Shown: positions 1 through 9,649, counted from the stretch's first letter. The stretch is 64,000 nt of DNA from Prorocentrum cordatum (GCA_963575745.1 CAUYUJ010018704.1:437139-501138), one strand, 5' to 3'. The notes: generated by a model from the letters alone, not told the origin. Numbers and translations: made by a program.

Positions 1-152
1 CAGTGACAAGAGAAATCACGACGGGAGGTGTGTCGCCATCTTCGGCCTCCGGGAGGCCCTCGCCGGGCCCCGGGACCGTCCAACAGCGACCCAGGATGAC
101 AAACCGGTCGTGGGGAAGGGGTCCAGACCTGTAGAGGTCGACGCTGTGAATT
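1..152. repeat. dispersed GC-rich repeat, family L copy 1
   Basis: This stretch matches 2776-2935 and 61970-62110 in order: CACGACGGGA, a GGCCTC...GGGCC block, GGATGA(C)AAACC, GGGGAAGGGGTCCAGA, then GTCGACG. Its last 46 bases are repeated at 324-369 on the far side of an inserted element. No coding capacity is evident. Confidence 0.6.
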
Positions 153-323
153 GGCGGCGTGTAGAGGGGGGTATACGGGGAGGGGGGAAGGCTTCTTAGG
201 AGCACCCGTGCTTCTTAGAAGGCGCGGGCTTTGTCTGTAAAGATAAGGCCCGCGGCTTCTGAGAAGCCTCCTCCTTCTAAGGAGCCTCCCCCTCCTCCCC
301 CTGCCCCCCCTCCTGCGCGCGGC
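153..323. mobile_element. foldback/TIR element, family F copy 1
   Basis: The ends are imperfect inverted repeats of about 70 bases: G-rich GGCGGCG...AGGGGGGAAGG then CTTCTTAGAAGGCGCGGG on the left, and the complement at the right end. The interior is built from CTTCTTAGAAG palindromes. A 45-46 bp direct repeat abuts it on both sides (107-152 and 324-369). The other family L copies carry that segment once, so they act as empty-site references for this insertion. Related elements lie at 33343, 34202 and 57546. Confidence 0.65.
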
Positions 324-554
324 CAACGTGGGGAACGGGCCCGGACCTCTGGAGGTCGACGTTGTGAGACACCATCAGGTTTATGATGCTCCAACCTACT
401 TTAGCCTTGATTACCAGGAAGGATGCCGAGCGGCCCCCCCTAAAAAAAAACGAAACTCGAGGGCTTTCACGCGTCGGGCCCTGGGGGACACTCGCCCGAC
501 ACTGCTTCGACACTGCTTCGACACCCTTTTGACGCTTTTCTGGGTGCTCGAAAG

Positions 555-728
555 TCGGGGGTGGACAGAACCCCCAACAGTGACACGTCGATTAGTGAAT
601 TGTCCGTTTTCGGTTCTCGAGGGGGCGCCGTGGCCGTTATTGTCCAGGCTTGCGCCCGCCAGGTCTGGGCCTCGGGTCGTTTTCACGAAACCACGTTTTG
701 CTCTAAAGGGGGGTCTGTCCATCCCCGA
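555..728. mobile_element. MITE-like element, family A copy 1
   Basis: A 174-bp element bounded by 15-bp inverted repeats, TCGGGGGTGGACAGA at the left and TCTGTCCATCCCCGA at the right, with one mismatch. The direct repeat GAAAG at 550-554 and 729-733 is a 5-bp target-site duplication. Near-identical copies are at 7098, 22144 and 40994. There is no coding capacity, so it is non-autonomous. Confidence 0.85.
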
Positions 729-799
729 GAAAGTATTTCTGGGATGCGTAGCACTTTTCTGGGCGCTCGAACTGATTTCTGGGATGCGGCCCTTACGTA

Positions 800-1002
800 T
801 CGGGGGAGCGTAAGACCCGGGTTTGCCAGGACTCGGGTTCGCCATCGTTTTTTGACGACCGCGACTCGGATTTTGACGAGTAGGAGTTTCGTTGGATGTT
901 TGCAGCGGGGGACCTCGTCAAAATGCAGGCTCGGCCTCGTCATTTTTTTGACGACCTCGTCGGGGATTTCCGAGTCCCCTGTACCCGGGTCTTACGTCCC
1001 CC
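800..1002. mobile_element. TIR element, family O, with 46-bp flanking direct repeats
   Basis: The ends form an inverted repeat of about 33 bases (GGGGGA(G)CGTAAGACCCGGG at the left and its complement at the right). The direct repeat at 754-799 recurs at 1003-1048 (TTCTGGG, TGATTTCTGGGATGCGG-like, CCTTACGTA) and abuts both ends. Only one copy of this element was seen in the window. Confidence 0.6.
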
Positions 1003-1174
1003 TGATTCTGGGTGTTCGAAAGGATTTCTGGGATGCGGTCCTTACGTAGGCATGGGCGCAGCATAGAAAATCGGGCACGGCCGGACCGCTCCACGGGGGG
1101 TGTGTCCAGCGAGGGCCCCGCTTTGGGAGCAAGGGGGCCGCCCACGGCGGAGCGCGGCTTCCGAGATGTCGGAT

Positions 1175-1353
1175 TGAAGTCGGGCGCGTCCCCCTATAAG
1201 AAGGGATTTTCGACGAACAAATAAAAAAAAACCCAAATAGGACAAAAATATGAAGTAGTCCCCAGACTATGTTTGGATCATGCTTTGGTTATTTTGGGGG
1301 CATGTTTTAGTTCTCGTCGAAACTCCCCCTGTATGGGGGACACGCCCGACTTA
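1175..1353. mobile_element. MITE-like element, family B copy 1
   Basis: TIRs of about 40 bp begin AAGTCGGGC and run through CGTCCCCCTA to TTTTCGACGAA. The interior is AT-rich, unlike the surroundings. Short imperfect flanking repeats (GATGT...) may be a decayed 8-9 bp target duplication. It lies 94 bp from copy 2. Confidence 0.75.
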
Positions 1354-2240
1354 GATGTATGAACGGATGCGCGCGGCGCTGAGGCGAGAGATCCGCTCTG
1401 GAAGCCGAGCGCCTGCCGTGCTTGGAGCTGCTGCAATGTGTGAAGGTTAAGTGGGGCCTGTCCCCCTACAGGGGGATGTTCGACGAAAGATGGAAGATGC
1501 CCCAAGCATAGTCCAACAATGGTCCAAACATAGTCTGGGGATTATGTTTCGAATCTTTGTTTGACCTTTTTGGGGCATTGTTGGAGTAGTTTTAATTCTT
1601 TGTCGAAAATCCCGCTGTAGGGGGACACGCCCGACTTAATGTTAAGGCGAAGGTGTGCGGCGCTACGGCGGGAGGCCCTGCTTTGAAGAGGGTAGTGGCC
1701 TCGGTCCGTCTACGTAATTGTAGCTGCTGCAGGGTCTCAAGATGGATGCGCGCGGCTTTTTTAGGCGAGCTCCCAATTTTGAAGTGGAGCCACCCTCCTT
1801 CCTGGTGACGGCTGCAGGCTTTTCAGGCGAATCTACGCTGCGCTACGCCTAATCTTTGAACATGGAACTGGTTTCTGTCCGTGTGCCATTGGTTGACACT
1901 GAAACTTGGAATCGCATTTTCGAAGGAAGTCGCAGGCGAGCTCCAGTCCGCCAGGACGGGGCCGCGAGGTCAGGATGATTGAGGCAGCACTTTCGTGTGA
2001 AAGAGGCGATTTTCTGAAAGCGTTTTAACGAATGCGCGCGGCGTTGAGGCGAGAACGCTTTTTTCACAAGTACCTCCCTCCACCAATGTAACTGCTCACA
2101 GCTTTCAAAAAGAATGTGCGCGGCGCTGAGGTCAGAGCCCCATCTAGAAAAGGACCCGGCTCCCATCAGTGCAACCGTTGGAAGTCTCAAGCCTCGGGGA
2201 AGTCAGCTGTGAGAAGCTTCAGGCGGCAAGCCCGAGCTGG
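1354..2240 (+). repeat. scattered monomers of the GCGCGGCGCT satellite (family G)
   Basis: Diverged monomers with GAATGCGCGCGGCGCTGAGG followed by CGAGA recur near 1360, 1665, 1745, 2032 and 2115. They match the satellite at 35.5-36.5 kb. Family B copy 2 is inserted among them. No gene is recognised here. Confidence 0.5.
1448..1638. mobile_element. MITE-like element, family B copy 2
   Basis: Inverted ends TTAAGTGGGGCCTGTCCCCC and GGGGGACACGCCCGACTTAA surround an AT-rich core without coding capacity. Same family as 1175, 24414 and 44416. Confidence 0.75.
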
Positions 2241-2369
2241 CCTACGGACACGTCTGGTGGTGCGACGGGAGAAGTATGCTACAAGGGAAAAGGATGAAGG
2301 AGCAGGAGCAGGAGCACGAGGATTTGGTAGCGAATCATGGGAGTCCTGTGTACCCTCTTAATTCCGTCT

Positions 2370-2467
2370 TTAGCGTCGAGTAGCGTTTGGGAGTCGACGA
2401 GGTATCGCCGATTTGGCCTTCGGTAGCGTCGGGTAGCGCCGATTTAGCGTCGATTAGCGTCGATTCG
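2370..2467. repeat. minisatellite of about 10-bp unit
   Basis: Degenerate tandem units of TAGCGTCGAT/TAGCGCCGAT. The GC-rich 2470-2750 stretch that follows has an open plus frame but no recognisable protein. Confidence 0.6.
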
Positions 2468-2775
2468 CAAGAGCCGGCATGATAGTTTGGGAGGCTCCCA
2501 TGAGCTGCTGCCGGACGAGGGGTCGGCGGAGGTGCTGGGCGGATGATCCCCGAAGCGAGAGCGGCCCCCCCTCCCCCAAGCGCGCGTTCTCCGTGCCCGT
2601 GACGCGGCACGTCGAGATCGAGGAGCGCACCCGGGGGTGGGGGGCCTCTCTGTCCCAGCCGCTGCCGCTCCTCGCCCTCCTCTTGGGAGGCGGGGGATGG
2701 ATGTTGACGTGCTTTTTCCCAGCCGCTCCTCTTGCTTGGTCCTCGCTTTGAGTGAAGCTCCGACCCCCTCCAATC

Positions 2776-2935
2776 ATGAAGCAATCACGGCGGGACATGT
2801 TTCGTGATGTTAGGCCTCTGGGGGCCTTCACCAGGCCTCCGGACTGTCGAACAACGACTCGGGATGACAAACCTGTCCTTCGGAACGGGTCGAGATTTCC
2901 AGGGTCGACGTTACGAACAAATCATGACGTCAGGG
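2776..2935. repeat. dispersed GC-rich repeat, family L copy 2
   Basis: Collinear with 1-152, with a single copy of the GGGTCGA...GGGTCGACGTTA block. It therefore serves as the unduplicated comparison for the family F insertion at 153. Confidence 0.6.
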
Positions 2936-2954
2936 GTCTGGGAACGCTGCTGGG

Positions 2955-3196
2955 TCCTCCCTCCTCCTTCCTCTCCTCCTCCTCCCTCCCCTCCTCCTAC
3001 CCTCCTCCTCCTCCTCCTCCTCCTCCTCCTCCTCCTCCTCCTCCTCCCTCCCTCTCTCCTCCTCCTTCTCCTCCTCCTCCTCCCCCCCCTCCTCCTCCTG
3101 CTGCTCTCCTCCTCCTCCTCTCCCTCCTTGCTGCTGCTCTCCTCTCCTCCTCCTCCTCCTCCTCCTCCTCCTCCTCCTCCTCCTCCTCTTTGCATC
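2955..3196. repeat. (TCC)n microsatellite
   Basis: Nearly pure TCC trinucleotide with CT-rich interruptions. It generates spurious Ser/Pro/Leu- or Gly/Arg/Glu-rich open frames on both strands. Confidence 0.95.
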
Positions 3197-3260
3197 CCTC
3201 CTACCTTCTGCCTCTCCTACTGGCAGGCTGCCCCCTGCGCAGCTCTGCCACTCTCGTGGG

Positions 3261-3790
3261 CTACCGAGAGGCCCCCCGCGGAGCGGTGCCTGACGCGGGG
3301 GCAGCGGGGCTGGTGGCAAGGCCCGGGTGGCCTCCTCGGCGAGGGCGGCGAGCTGGACGTCCGTCGCCAGCACGCCCGTGTTCGCCAAGCCCGGCGGCAG
3401 CCGCGCGCGCCACGCGGCCTGCAAGATCCCCGCCGTCGCCAGGGCGGCGGCCCTGTCGGCGCCCCGAGAGGTCCCTGCAGGCGGCGCCGCAGTGCGGGCA
3501 TCTGGCCAGCTCGCCCCACTTCGCCGCTGCTGGTTCCGTAGCGACGCTCCCAGACAGCACTGCGCGCAAGGCCCCAGCCGCATCTGGCGCGAGGGCCTTC
3601 GACTCCAGCATACGCCTGGCTGCCCAGCGCTCCACACCGCGCGCGACGTGCGCGAGGCCAGCCCTTCTGCCTGCCACAGCGGCCGTCTCCCGGCGCGCCC
3701 ATGCCTCAAGGAGCACGGCGCGCGTGGCATGGAGCGGTTGGTCGGCCCGGCGCCACCCGTTCTGGCAGGCATCAGGACGGGAAAGAAGAC
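3261..3790 (-). pseudogene. possible 3' fragment of a LINE polyprotein
   Basis: The minus frame reads an Ala/Arg-rich helix-like region, then AKWGELARCPHCGAACRDL (about 3520-3460). After a frame change it continues GILQAAWRARLPPGLANTG. A CPHCGA-type zinc motif followed by an Ala-rich tail resembles the C-terminus of dinoflagellate LINE ORF2 proteins, which end in a Cys/His motif after RNase H. No reverse transcriptase or endonuclease sequence adjoins it, and the frame shifts within it. It could instead be an unrelated GC-rich exon. Confidence 0.3.
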
Positions 3791-3945
3791 ACAGACACAA
3801 TTAGCCGTCGACTCCCAGGAAAATATGGGAAAGTATGGACAGTGGGGGGAAACCGAAAACCCAGAAAATATGGGGGCACATTGGGAATCCTGGAGTTTGT
3901 GTCTATTTGGTTGTGTGTCCCTGGGCCCCTTTACTTTAAAGCAGG
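3779..3945. repeat. dispersed repeat, family N copy 1
   Basis: Matches 13752-13917: GGGAAA.GA..CACAGACAC near the left, AAAATA.GGG in the middle, and GGGAATCCTGGA..TTGT.TCTATTTG at the right. The two ends carry an imperfect inverted GACACA/TGTGTC motif. Confidence 0.55.
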
Positions 3946-3957
3946 GGCGCCGGCCCA

Positions 3958-4600
3958 AATCAGCTTGGGGAGGGGTCTTGCCTAGCAGAGGGTGCAGCAC
4001 GGCAGATGGGGCATGTCTAGCACTACGGATGTTTGAATCAGCTTGGGGAGGAGTCTTGCCTAGCAGAGGGGTGTGCCGAAATGGGCGCGGCGGGCGCATG
4101 CGAACGCAGCCACTGGGGCCGCCGGTGGAGTTCCCTTATGAGGCTACGAAACGTGTGAGGGGTGCGCCGAAATGGGCACTGGGGCCTTCGGTGGAGTCCC
4201 CATTGGGGCCACGAAGTGTGTGAGGGATGTGCCAACATGTGTGCGGCGGGCACATGCGAACGCAGCCATGGGGGTCTTCGGTGAAGCTCCACGGGGCCTC
4301 GAAACGTGTGAAGGGTGTGCCGAAATTGGTGCGGCGGTCGCAAGCGAACGTAGCTACCATGGCCTTCGGTGGAGCTCCGTATTGAGCCTCGAAACGTGTG
4401 AAGGGTTTGCCAACATGGGTGCGGCAGGCGCCTTCGAACGAAAGTCATTGGGGCCTTCTATGGAGCTCCCCACCGGGTCACAAAGCGTGTGAGGGGTGCG
4501 CCGAAATGGGTGCGGCGGGCGCATGCGAACGGCTGCATTGAGCCTTCGGTGGAGCTCCCTTATGAGGCCACGGCAGTGTGAGGGGTGTGCCGAAACAGAG
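3958..4600 (+). repeat. tandem satellite related to the 59-61 kb array
   Basis: First come two about 78-bp units (AATCAGCTTGGGGAG, 3958 and 4036). Then come about six 70-90 bp units containing CGGTGGAGCTCC...GGGGCC.CGAAACGTGTGA...GCGCATGCGAACG. The GGTGGAGCTC and CGAAACG blocks are shared with the 77-bp satellite at 59.5 kb. Long open frames here are repeat artefacts. Confidence 0.7.
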
Positions 4601-4633
4601 ACATGCGGATGGCAGAGGCAAGGATGAGAGGAG

Positions 4634-4943
4634 GGAGGAGGGGGAGGAGGAGGAGGAGGAGGAGGAGGAGGAGGAGGAGGAGGAGGAGGAGGAGGAGGGA
4701 GGAGGAGGAGGAGGAGGAGGAGGAGGAGGAGGAGGAGGAGGGAGGAGGAGGGGGAGGAGGAGGAGAGAGGAGGAGGAGGAGGAGGAGGGCAGGAGGAGGA
4801 GGCGGAGGAGGGAGGAGGAGGAGGAGGAGGAGGGGAGGAGGAGGGAGGGGGGGAGGAGGGGGAGGAGGAGGAGGAGGAGGAGGAGGAGGAGGAGGAGGAG
4901 GCGGAGGAGGAGGAGGAGAAGGAGGAGGAGGAGGAGGAGGTGG
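4634..4943. repeat. (GGA)n microsatellite
   Basis: About 310 bp of GGA repeat with sparse interruptions. No gene. Confidence 0.95.
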
Positions 4944-5039
4944 GGAGAGGAGGGACGCGGGGCGCTGTCTTTTCAAAACGAGGACCCAACACCACAGGTT
5001 GGATTGGGAACATAGCGAACAAACCAACCATTTTGATGT

Positions 5040-5262
5040 TTGGGTGGGTGGGTGGGCTTTCCCTCCAGGTCCCCCCCGTCAGAGGGGGGTTCTGGGGGGT
5101 TACGGGGTGGTGGTGGGGCTTCCCCGGAGGACCCCCCTCCTGAGAGGGGGCTTTTTGGGGATGATCCGGGGTGGTGGTAGGTTTCCCCATCAGGACCCCT
5201 CCAATCAAGAGGGGTTTTGGGGCGCATTACAGGGTGGTGGTGGCCCGAGGGGGTCTGGATAC
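5040..5262. repeat. minisatellite of about 65-70 bp unit
   Basis: Three to four units with the order GGACCCCCC..C, AGAGGGG, TTTTGGGG, GGGGTGGTGGTGGG and CTTCCCC. Confidence 0.7.
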
Positions 5263-5304
5263 TCCGACCCAACGGTGCTCCGTCGGACAGTTCGTTGCGT
5301 TGCG

Positions 5305-5401
5305 GTCGAGTCAGAGATCGACTACAGAGTTGATTTGCCCCCACCCACCAACCTATTTGTTCGCAGAGTCAACAGGAACACACACACACATACATACATA
5401 C

Positions 5402-5441
<40 letters not shown>

Positions 5442-5560
5442 GAATTAATCTATACTGCTCCGTAGATCTACTGGGCCTTCTACGTAAACTTGCTGACCCG
5501 GCGGAAGAATCAAGCGTGGGGTACTTCAAGTTCGTGGTCGATCTCTTGCTCGATGTGTCC
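5305..5560. mobile_element. TIR element, family P copy 1, with CA/TA microsatellite core
   Basis: The left end carries GAGATCGACTACAGAGTTGA and the right end carries the imperfect complement (TTCAAGTTCGTGGTCGATCT). The core holds GCTCCGTAGA and a CA/TA microsatellite. It pairs with the element at 6370-6600. Confidence 0.5.
5380..5442. repeat. (CA)n-(TACA)n-(TA)n microsatellite
   Basis: Runs of CACACA, CATACATA and TATATA in succession inside family P copy 1. Confidence 0.95.
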
Positions 5561-5643
5561 TCCTCCGCCGCGCGCGCGCGGCGGCCGCCGACGCGCCCGC
5601 CGAGGCCCCAGGGGCCACGCCTCCGCGGCTCCCTCTGCGTTGG

Positions 5644-5765
5644 CATCGCTCGGACGTGTGCATTTTTTCTTCGGCGAGGACCATCGAGGAGCATCCTTGA
5701 CCATTTGGCGAAACAACCACGCACGAAACCGAAAAAAAACCCAGGGAATGGACGTCCGAGCGATG
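5644..5765. mobile_element. TIR element, family Q copy 1
   Basis: A 122-bp element with perfect 14-bp inverted ends, CATCGCTCGGACGT and ACGTCCGAGCGATG. The inverted repeat continues outward as TGGC/GCCA with one indel. A second copy at 62187-62307 has the same ends and about 85-90% similar interior, including CATTTGGCGAA and AGGGAATGG. No open frame. Confidence 0.8.
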
Positions 5766-5899
5766 GCCAGCTGCGCCCCCGGCTCGGAGGCGCCTCCACC
5801 CCCGCCGCAGGCGACCGGGCTCAGGTCGGAGCCCTGGGCGCGACGGGCGCGCCACGGCACGCGGCCCTGCCCGGGCAGCTCCTCTCCTCCGCGCCCCCA

Positions 5900-6177
5900 G
5901 GAGGAGGAGGAGGAGGAGGAGGAGGAGGAGGAGGAGGAGGAGGAGGAGGAGGGAGGAGGAGGAGGGAGGAGGAGGAGGAGGAGGAGGAGGTAGGAGGAGG
6001 AGGAGGAGGAGAGAGGAGGAGGAGGAGGGGAGGAGGAGGAGGAGGAGGAGGAGGAGGAGGAGGAGGAGGAGGAGGAGGAGGGAGGAGGAGGAGGAGGAGG
6101 AGGAGGGAGGAGGAGGAGGAGGAGGAGGAGGAGGGGAGGAGGAGGAGGAGGAGGAGGAGGAGGAGGAGGAGGAGGAC
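5900..6177. repeat. (GGA)n microsatellite
   Basis: About 280 bp of GGA repeat. Flanked by GC-rich sequence (5780-5890) in which no gene is recognised. Confidence 0.95.
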
Positions 6178-6207
6178 CTCGCGTCGGGGCGCAAAGCACG
6201 GCGGACT

Positions 6208-6369
6208 TCGTTTTGCCGTTCGTCGGGCTCCGGGGGCCTTCGCCGGGGCCCAGCGGCTGTCAGCAGGCTGCTCTCGGAGGCGACGATACGGGCGAAGAGT
6301 CCAGGGTCGGGCATGAGACTTTTCGTGTAGGGTCGAAGATTCCAGGGTCGCTCTCTCGGGAAAACAACC
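6208..6369. repeat. dispersed GC-rich repeat, diverged family L copy
   Basis: The order CGGGCTCCGGGGGCCTTCGCC...CAGGGTCG...TTCCAGGGTCG resembles family L at 1 and 2776 but is more diverged. Confidence 0.4.
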
Positions 6370-6600
6370 CCAGAGGACGACACTCCTCGAGTAGGAGGTC
6401 GACTACAGACTTGATTTGCCTCACAATTGATTTTCCCGATCAGCCTAAAACAAGTACGTCGAATGCTCCGTACGTCGAATGCTCCGTAGAAATCAAAGGA
6501 ACATTTTACGTATTCCCCGTTGATTCGACGGAGCATGTTTTTAGAGAAAATCTATGTTGTAGTCGATCTTTTGCTGAGGACGACATTCCTTGAGATCTTG
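6370..6600. mobile_element. TIR element, family P copy 2
   Basis: The left end GAGGTCGACTACAGACTTGA pairs with the right-end complement near 6558-6590 (TCTATGTTGTAGTCGATCTT). The core repeats GTACGTCGAATGCTCCGTA and contains an inverted GACGGAGCAT. Confidence 0.5.
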
Positions 6601-6812
6601 GCGTCGCAATCTTTTCAGACCAGGCGTGCTCGCTCGGATTCGGGATTCGGGCACTGGGCCCCCTGCAGGTCGACCGGCCTCGAGAACTGCCCTCGGCTTT
6701 GGTCGGGATATCTTGTAACGGTTATCGTCCCGACACGTCGGATCTCATGGTTGGGAGTGAACCTTGGGAACGGGATGGATCCAGGCCTCCCAGAAGGGGT
6801 CCGAGCAGACGT

Positions 6813-6958
6813 GGTCGGAGGATCGCGCCACATCGCCAATGCATCAGCGGTGCGTCTTGATCTTGAGCCCAGTCTTCTCCACGCCGACCGCGCCGATGCA
6901 CTGCGGATGTCTCCGATGCCTCGCTGAGGCACTGGCGATGCGGCGCGATCCTCTGGCC
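6813..6958. mobile_element. TIR element, family R (single copy)
   Basis: Inverted ends of about 37 bp, roughly 84% matched: GGTCGGAGGATCGCGCCACA at the left and the complement of GAGGATCGCGCCGCATCGCC at the right. 6600-6812 shows no gene. Confidence 0.6.
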
Positions 6959-7097
6959 AGGTCCGCCGACATCCGCCGACCTGTCTTCTCGATCCGCGGC
7001 CCAAGAGGTCCCGACCGCTTCTCCGGGTGCCGTTTTTCGCCCCCCGGATCGGGCTGCGGTGGTCCCAGGGCCCGATGACGGGCTCCAGAAGTCAGGA

Positions 7098-7268
7098 TCG
7101 GGGGTGGACAGACCTCCTACCCTGACACGTCGATTGGTGAATTTGCCGTTTTCGGTTCTCGAGAGGGCGCCGCGGCCGTCATTTTCCAGGCTTGCGCCCG
7201 CCAGGTTTGGGCCCGAGGTCGTTTTCACTAAACCACGTTTTGCTAAAGGGGGTTTTGTCCATCCCCGA
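7098..7268. mobile_element. MITE-like element, family A copy 3
   Basis: A 171-bp copy with ends TCGGGGGTGGACAGA and TTGTCCATCCCCGA. The 5-bp target duplication CAGGA is perfect (7093-7097 and 7269-7273). Confidence 0.85.
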
Positions 7269-7440
7269 CAGGAAGATAATCATCGGGTTGGGGGGGTGAA
7301 GCTGGCAGAAAGGAGGGTAGCCTTGCCCGCAGGCGGCCGAAGGTATCGCTCGCTGCCTCCGAGTGCCAGTGCTCGTGCCCTTCATCCTCCCAGACCCCTC
7401 CCTCCCGACACGATGGCTGATCTCCTCGAGAAGGCGGATC

Positions 7441-7598
7441 TTACCAGCCTGGAACATATCCCTATCCCTATGCTGGGCATCTCCTCATCACGATGCCAAT
7501 CTTAGGGGTTCCCTTATTTTTCGAGGGCGAATCCCTGAGATTGTCATCGCCTTTTGGCGTGTCAATCTTAGGGATAGGGATAAGTTCGAGGCTGGTGA
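7441..7598. mobile_element. TIR element, family S copy 1
   Basis: Inverted ends of about 35 bp begin TTACCAGCCTGGAACATATC and end with the complement of TCACCAGCCTCGAACTTATC, each followed by CCCTATCCCTA. Flanks GGATC and GAATC (7436 and 7599) fit a 5-bp duplication with one change. Copy 2 at 13481 forms an intron of the ICMT gene. No exon was identified beside copy 1. Confidence 0.75.
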
Positions 7599-7794
7599 GA
7601 ATCGCCAGGATCACCACACCAAAGACAGACCGTCGGAGATCTGGCCCGTGCTGGGCCACACCCGGCCAGAGCCTCCGTCCGCGGCACCGTAGCGTCCTTT
7701 TTTTGGAGATCTGCCGGCAGTTCCCGCTCTTCGGGGGACTCTATCTGGCATGGCGGCGGTGCCCCGCATCGGGGAGGGCTCGGTTCGCCGGGTC

Positions 7795-8055
7795 AGTGGC
7801 CAAAGTGCCCGTCAGGGATCGCTTTCTTATTCATTGTTTGCCGGTCGGCGCGGGCCCTCGCAGCCCCCGCCCCTTCCCCCGCGTGGAGTAGATCTTGGCT
7901 GTCTTTGGCGCCAGTGTCGAGCAGGTGGAGCCCCCCCTCCCACAGCACGCACTGCTGCATACAGTCGCACTAAGCAGAGGTCGGGAGGCAGACCCCCCTC
8001 CCCCCCCTTCCGCCCAATGCCGAAACGCTGCATAAGAAAACGTTCAATTACAGAG
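7795..8055. repeat. dispersed repeat, family E copy 1
   Basis: Matches 22965-23240: TTGCCGGTCGGCGCGGGCCC, GAGCAGGT.GAG.CCC, ACGCACTG.TGCA..CAGTC, CAGACCCCCCT and TTCCGCCCAATG.CGAAACG in the same order. 8056-8415 is lower in GC and holds no recognisable gene. Confidence 0.6.
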
Positions 8056-8415
8056 GGGGCCCATGCCAAGAAACATCCTGCTTGTCTCCAGGGTGCCCTG
8101 GGTTTCTTGTGTCTCGATCGTTCTGCGTTTGGAAGCGCGACGATTCCGCACCGAAAGTCCATGGGCATCCTGGGGTCTCAGGGTTGGGCTTCTTGTGGAA
8201 GGTTTCTTATTGACTGGCCTCCACCGTGCAGTGCCGTTTTTCATACATGCTCCCCTTGCTGATCATGTGTGAAAAATGCAGGGATTGAGTCTTGAAAACA
8301 ACGATGAGTTCATGCATACACTTACTCATACATTAATCATGTCTTAAGAATTCCGATATTTAAAAACCAAAATCCGATGTATTAAAAAGTGCTCTGTGAG
8401 AGCACGTTCACGCAC

Positions 8416-8612
8416 TTAGTGCAGTTGGAGCCCCTGCGAGAGGGGCGCGGCCTCCGGCGGAGCGGAGCAGGAGCTGGGGCGTCGGAGGCGCGCGGGCCCG
8501 CCATGCCGCCGCCGGGCCGCGCGGGCCTCCCGGCCTCGGCCCTGGAGCGGCGCATGCGCAGCCTCCCGGCCTGGGAGCCGGCGCCGCGGGGCGTCCAGCA
8601 TCTCTCGTGCGC
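8416..8612 (+). CDS. candidate exon of unknown protein
   Basis: An open plus frame with coding-like composition reads ...SGAGAGASEARGPAMPPPG... and ASALERRMRSLPAWEPAPRG. It ends where an 18-bp direct repeat and family D copy 1 begin. I do not recognise the protein. The call rests on composition and on the element lying at its edge. Splice sites are not resolved, and it may not be coding. Confidence 0.25.
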
Positions 8613-8643
8613 CCCGAGACGGGGGCCAGTGCAGAGGCAGATC

Positions 8644-8836
8644 GGCCCGGACGAAAGGGGGGGATTGGGAAAGGGAGGGTTGCGAAATCTGCTGCATGCA
8701 GCTGGTTTCGGCCTCACCGAGGGGCCCATTCCTCGATACGCGGGCGCCTCCGGCGCCGGGAGGCGCCGGGAAAATCAGCTAATTACGTGAGATTCTCAAG
8801 CCCCCCCCTTTGCTACCCCCCCCTTTCGCCCGACCC
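8644..8836. mobile_element. TIR element, family D copy 1
   Basis: Long, G-rich imperfect inverted ends: GGCCCGGACGAAAGGGGGGG at the left and the complement of GGGTCGGGCGAAAGGGGGGG at the right. The interior GAAATCTGCTGCATGCAGCT is shared with 13175-13200. The 18-bp direct repeat CGAGACGGGGGCCAGTGC lies at 8615-8632 and 8843-8860, close outside both ends. Confidence 0.6.
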
Positions 8837-8864
8837 GAGCCTCGAGACGGGGGCCAGTGCTCTG

Positions 8865-9252
8865 CACGAACGAGATGGTCACGGAAAGAATGGGCACGAT
8901 GCCCAACAGCAGTTCCTGTCCATTTTGAGCAGGGCTCGCTGTCCGCGCCGCCGCGGCCCGTGTCCCTTCGAGGCAGAAGGCCGCCTGCCCCACAGCGGCC
9001 GCCGTTGGTTTGGGACGACAGTTGCTGTTGGTCACCACCTACCAAACCACCCCAACCCAACCCGAAGGCCTCAATTTGCCCTCCATTTCCAGTGGGGGGG
9101 GGGTCGGGGCACGTTGAAAAAACGCATGGAACCCGTACCCCCCCCAACCCGAAATTCGGGTCAAATTCGGGTCTTCGGGTTGGGTTGGGGTGGTCTGGTA
9201 GGTAGTCAGTTGGGCATTGCGCCCATGCTTTCCGTGCCCATCTCGGGCGTCC
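8865..9252. mobile_element. TIR element, family J copy 1, carrying a nested family C element
   Basis: The left end has ACGGAAAGAATGGGCACGAT followed by GCCCAAC. The right end has its complement GTTGGGCATTGCGCCCATGC, TTTCCGTGCCCATCTCGGGC. A NotI-like GCGGCCGC palindrome lies inside. Family C copy 1 is inserted at 9032. Confidence 0.65.
9032..9208. mobile_element. MITE-like element, family C copy 1
   Basis: Inverted ends of about 34 bp: TCACCACCTACCAAACCACC then CCAACCCAACCCGAAG, and the complement at the right ending GGTAGGTAGTCA. The 5-bp target duplication GTTGG is at 9027-9031 and 9209-9213. Confidence 0.85.
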
Positions 9253-9262
9253 AAAAAGTGCA

Positions 9263-9428
9263 GACGCGGAGGAGGAAGAGGTGGCCCATGCCTCTGCCCC
9301 TCCCTCGCCTTCCCCGCTTTCGAAGCCTCCTCGAGAGGCCCTCGCGTCGCCACCGCGGGATCTCGCCTCGAAAAGTCCTGGTCAGAGCGCACCCCCCCCG
9401 GGAGAGGTCCAGGGAGCAGCGGCGTCGG
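9263..9428 (+). CDS. candidate exon of unknown Ser/Pro-rich protein
   Basis: The sequence opens after an AGTGCAG acceptor-like site just beyond family J copy 1. The plus frame reads ADAEEEEVAHASAPPSPSP and continues Ser/Pro/Lys-rich to PPPGEV, followed by a possible GT donor near 9407. Composition suggests coding but no domain is visible. It may belong with the candidate exons at 8416 and 10078; phases were not reconciled. Confidence 0.3.
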
Positions 9429-9454
9429 TGCCTCCTGGTTTCCCCACCAGCGGG

Positions 9455-9556
9455 GGTCGGCCAGAGCGCCAGATCTTGCCGGCTCTTGCAGGGCCAGGCC
9501 CACAAGCGGGGGTCAGCCAGAGCGCCAGATCTTGCCGGATCTTGCAGTGCCAGGGG
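9455..9556. repeat. tandem duplication of about 53 bp
   Basis: GCGGGGGTCGGCCAGAGCGC then CAGATCTTGCCGGCTCTTGC recurs once with few changes. The motif CGGGGGTCAGCCAGGGC appears again near 12602. Confidence 0.7.
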
Positions 9557-9649
9557 CGTGCTGGCCCGGGGTCAGAGTGCAGGGTCCAGCAGGGACCCTG
9601 GTCGGTAGACGCCCGACCATCCTTCATTATTGGATACTGGAGTTTCCCA

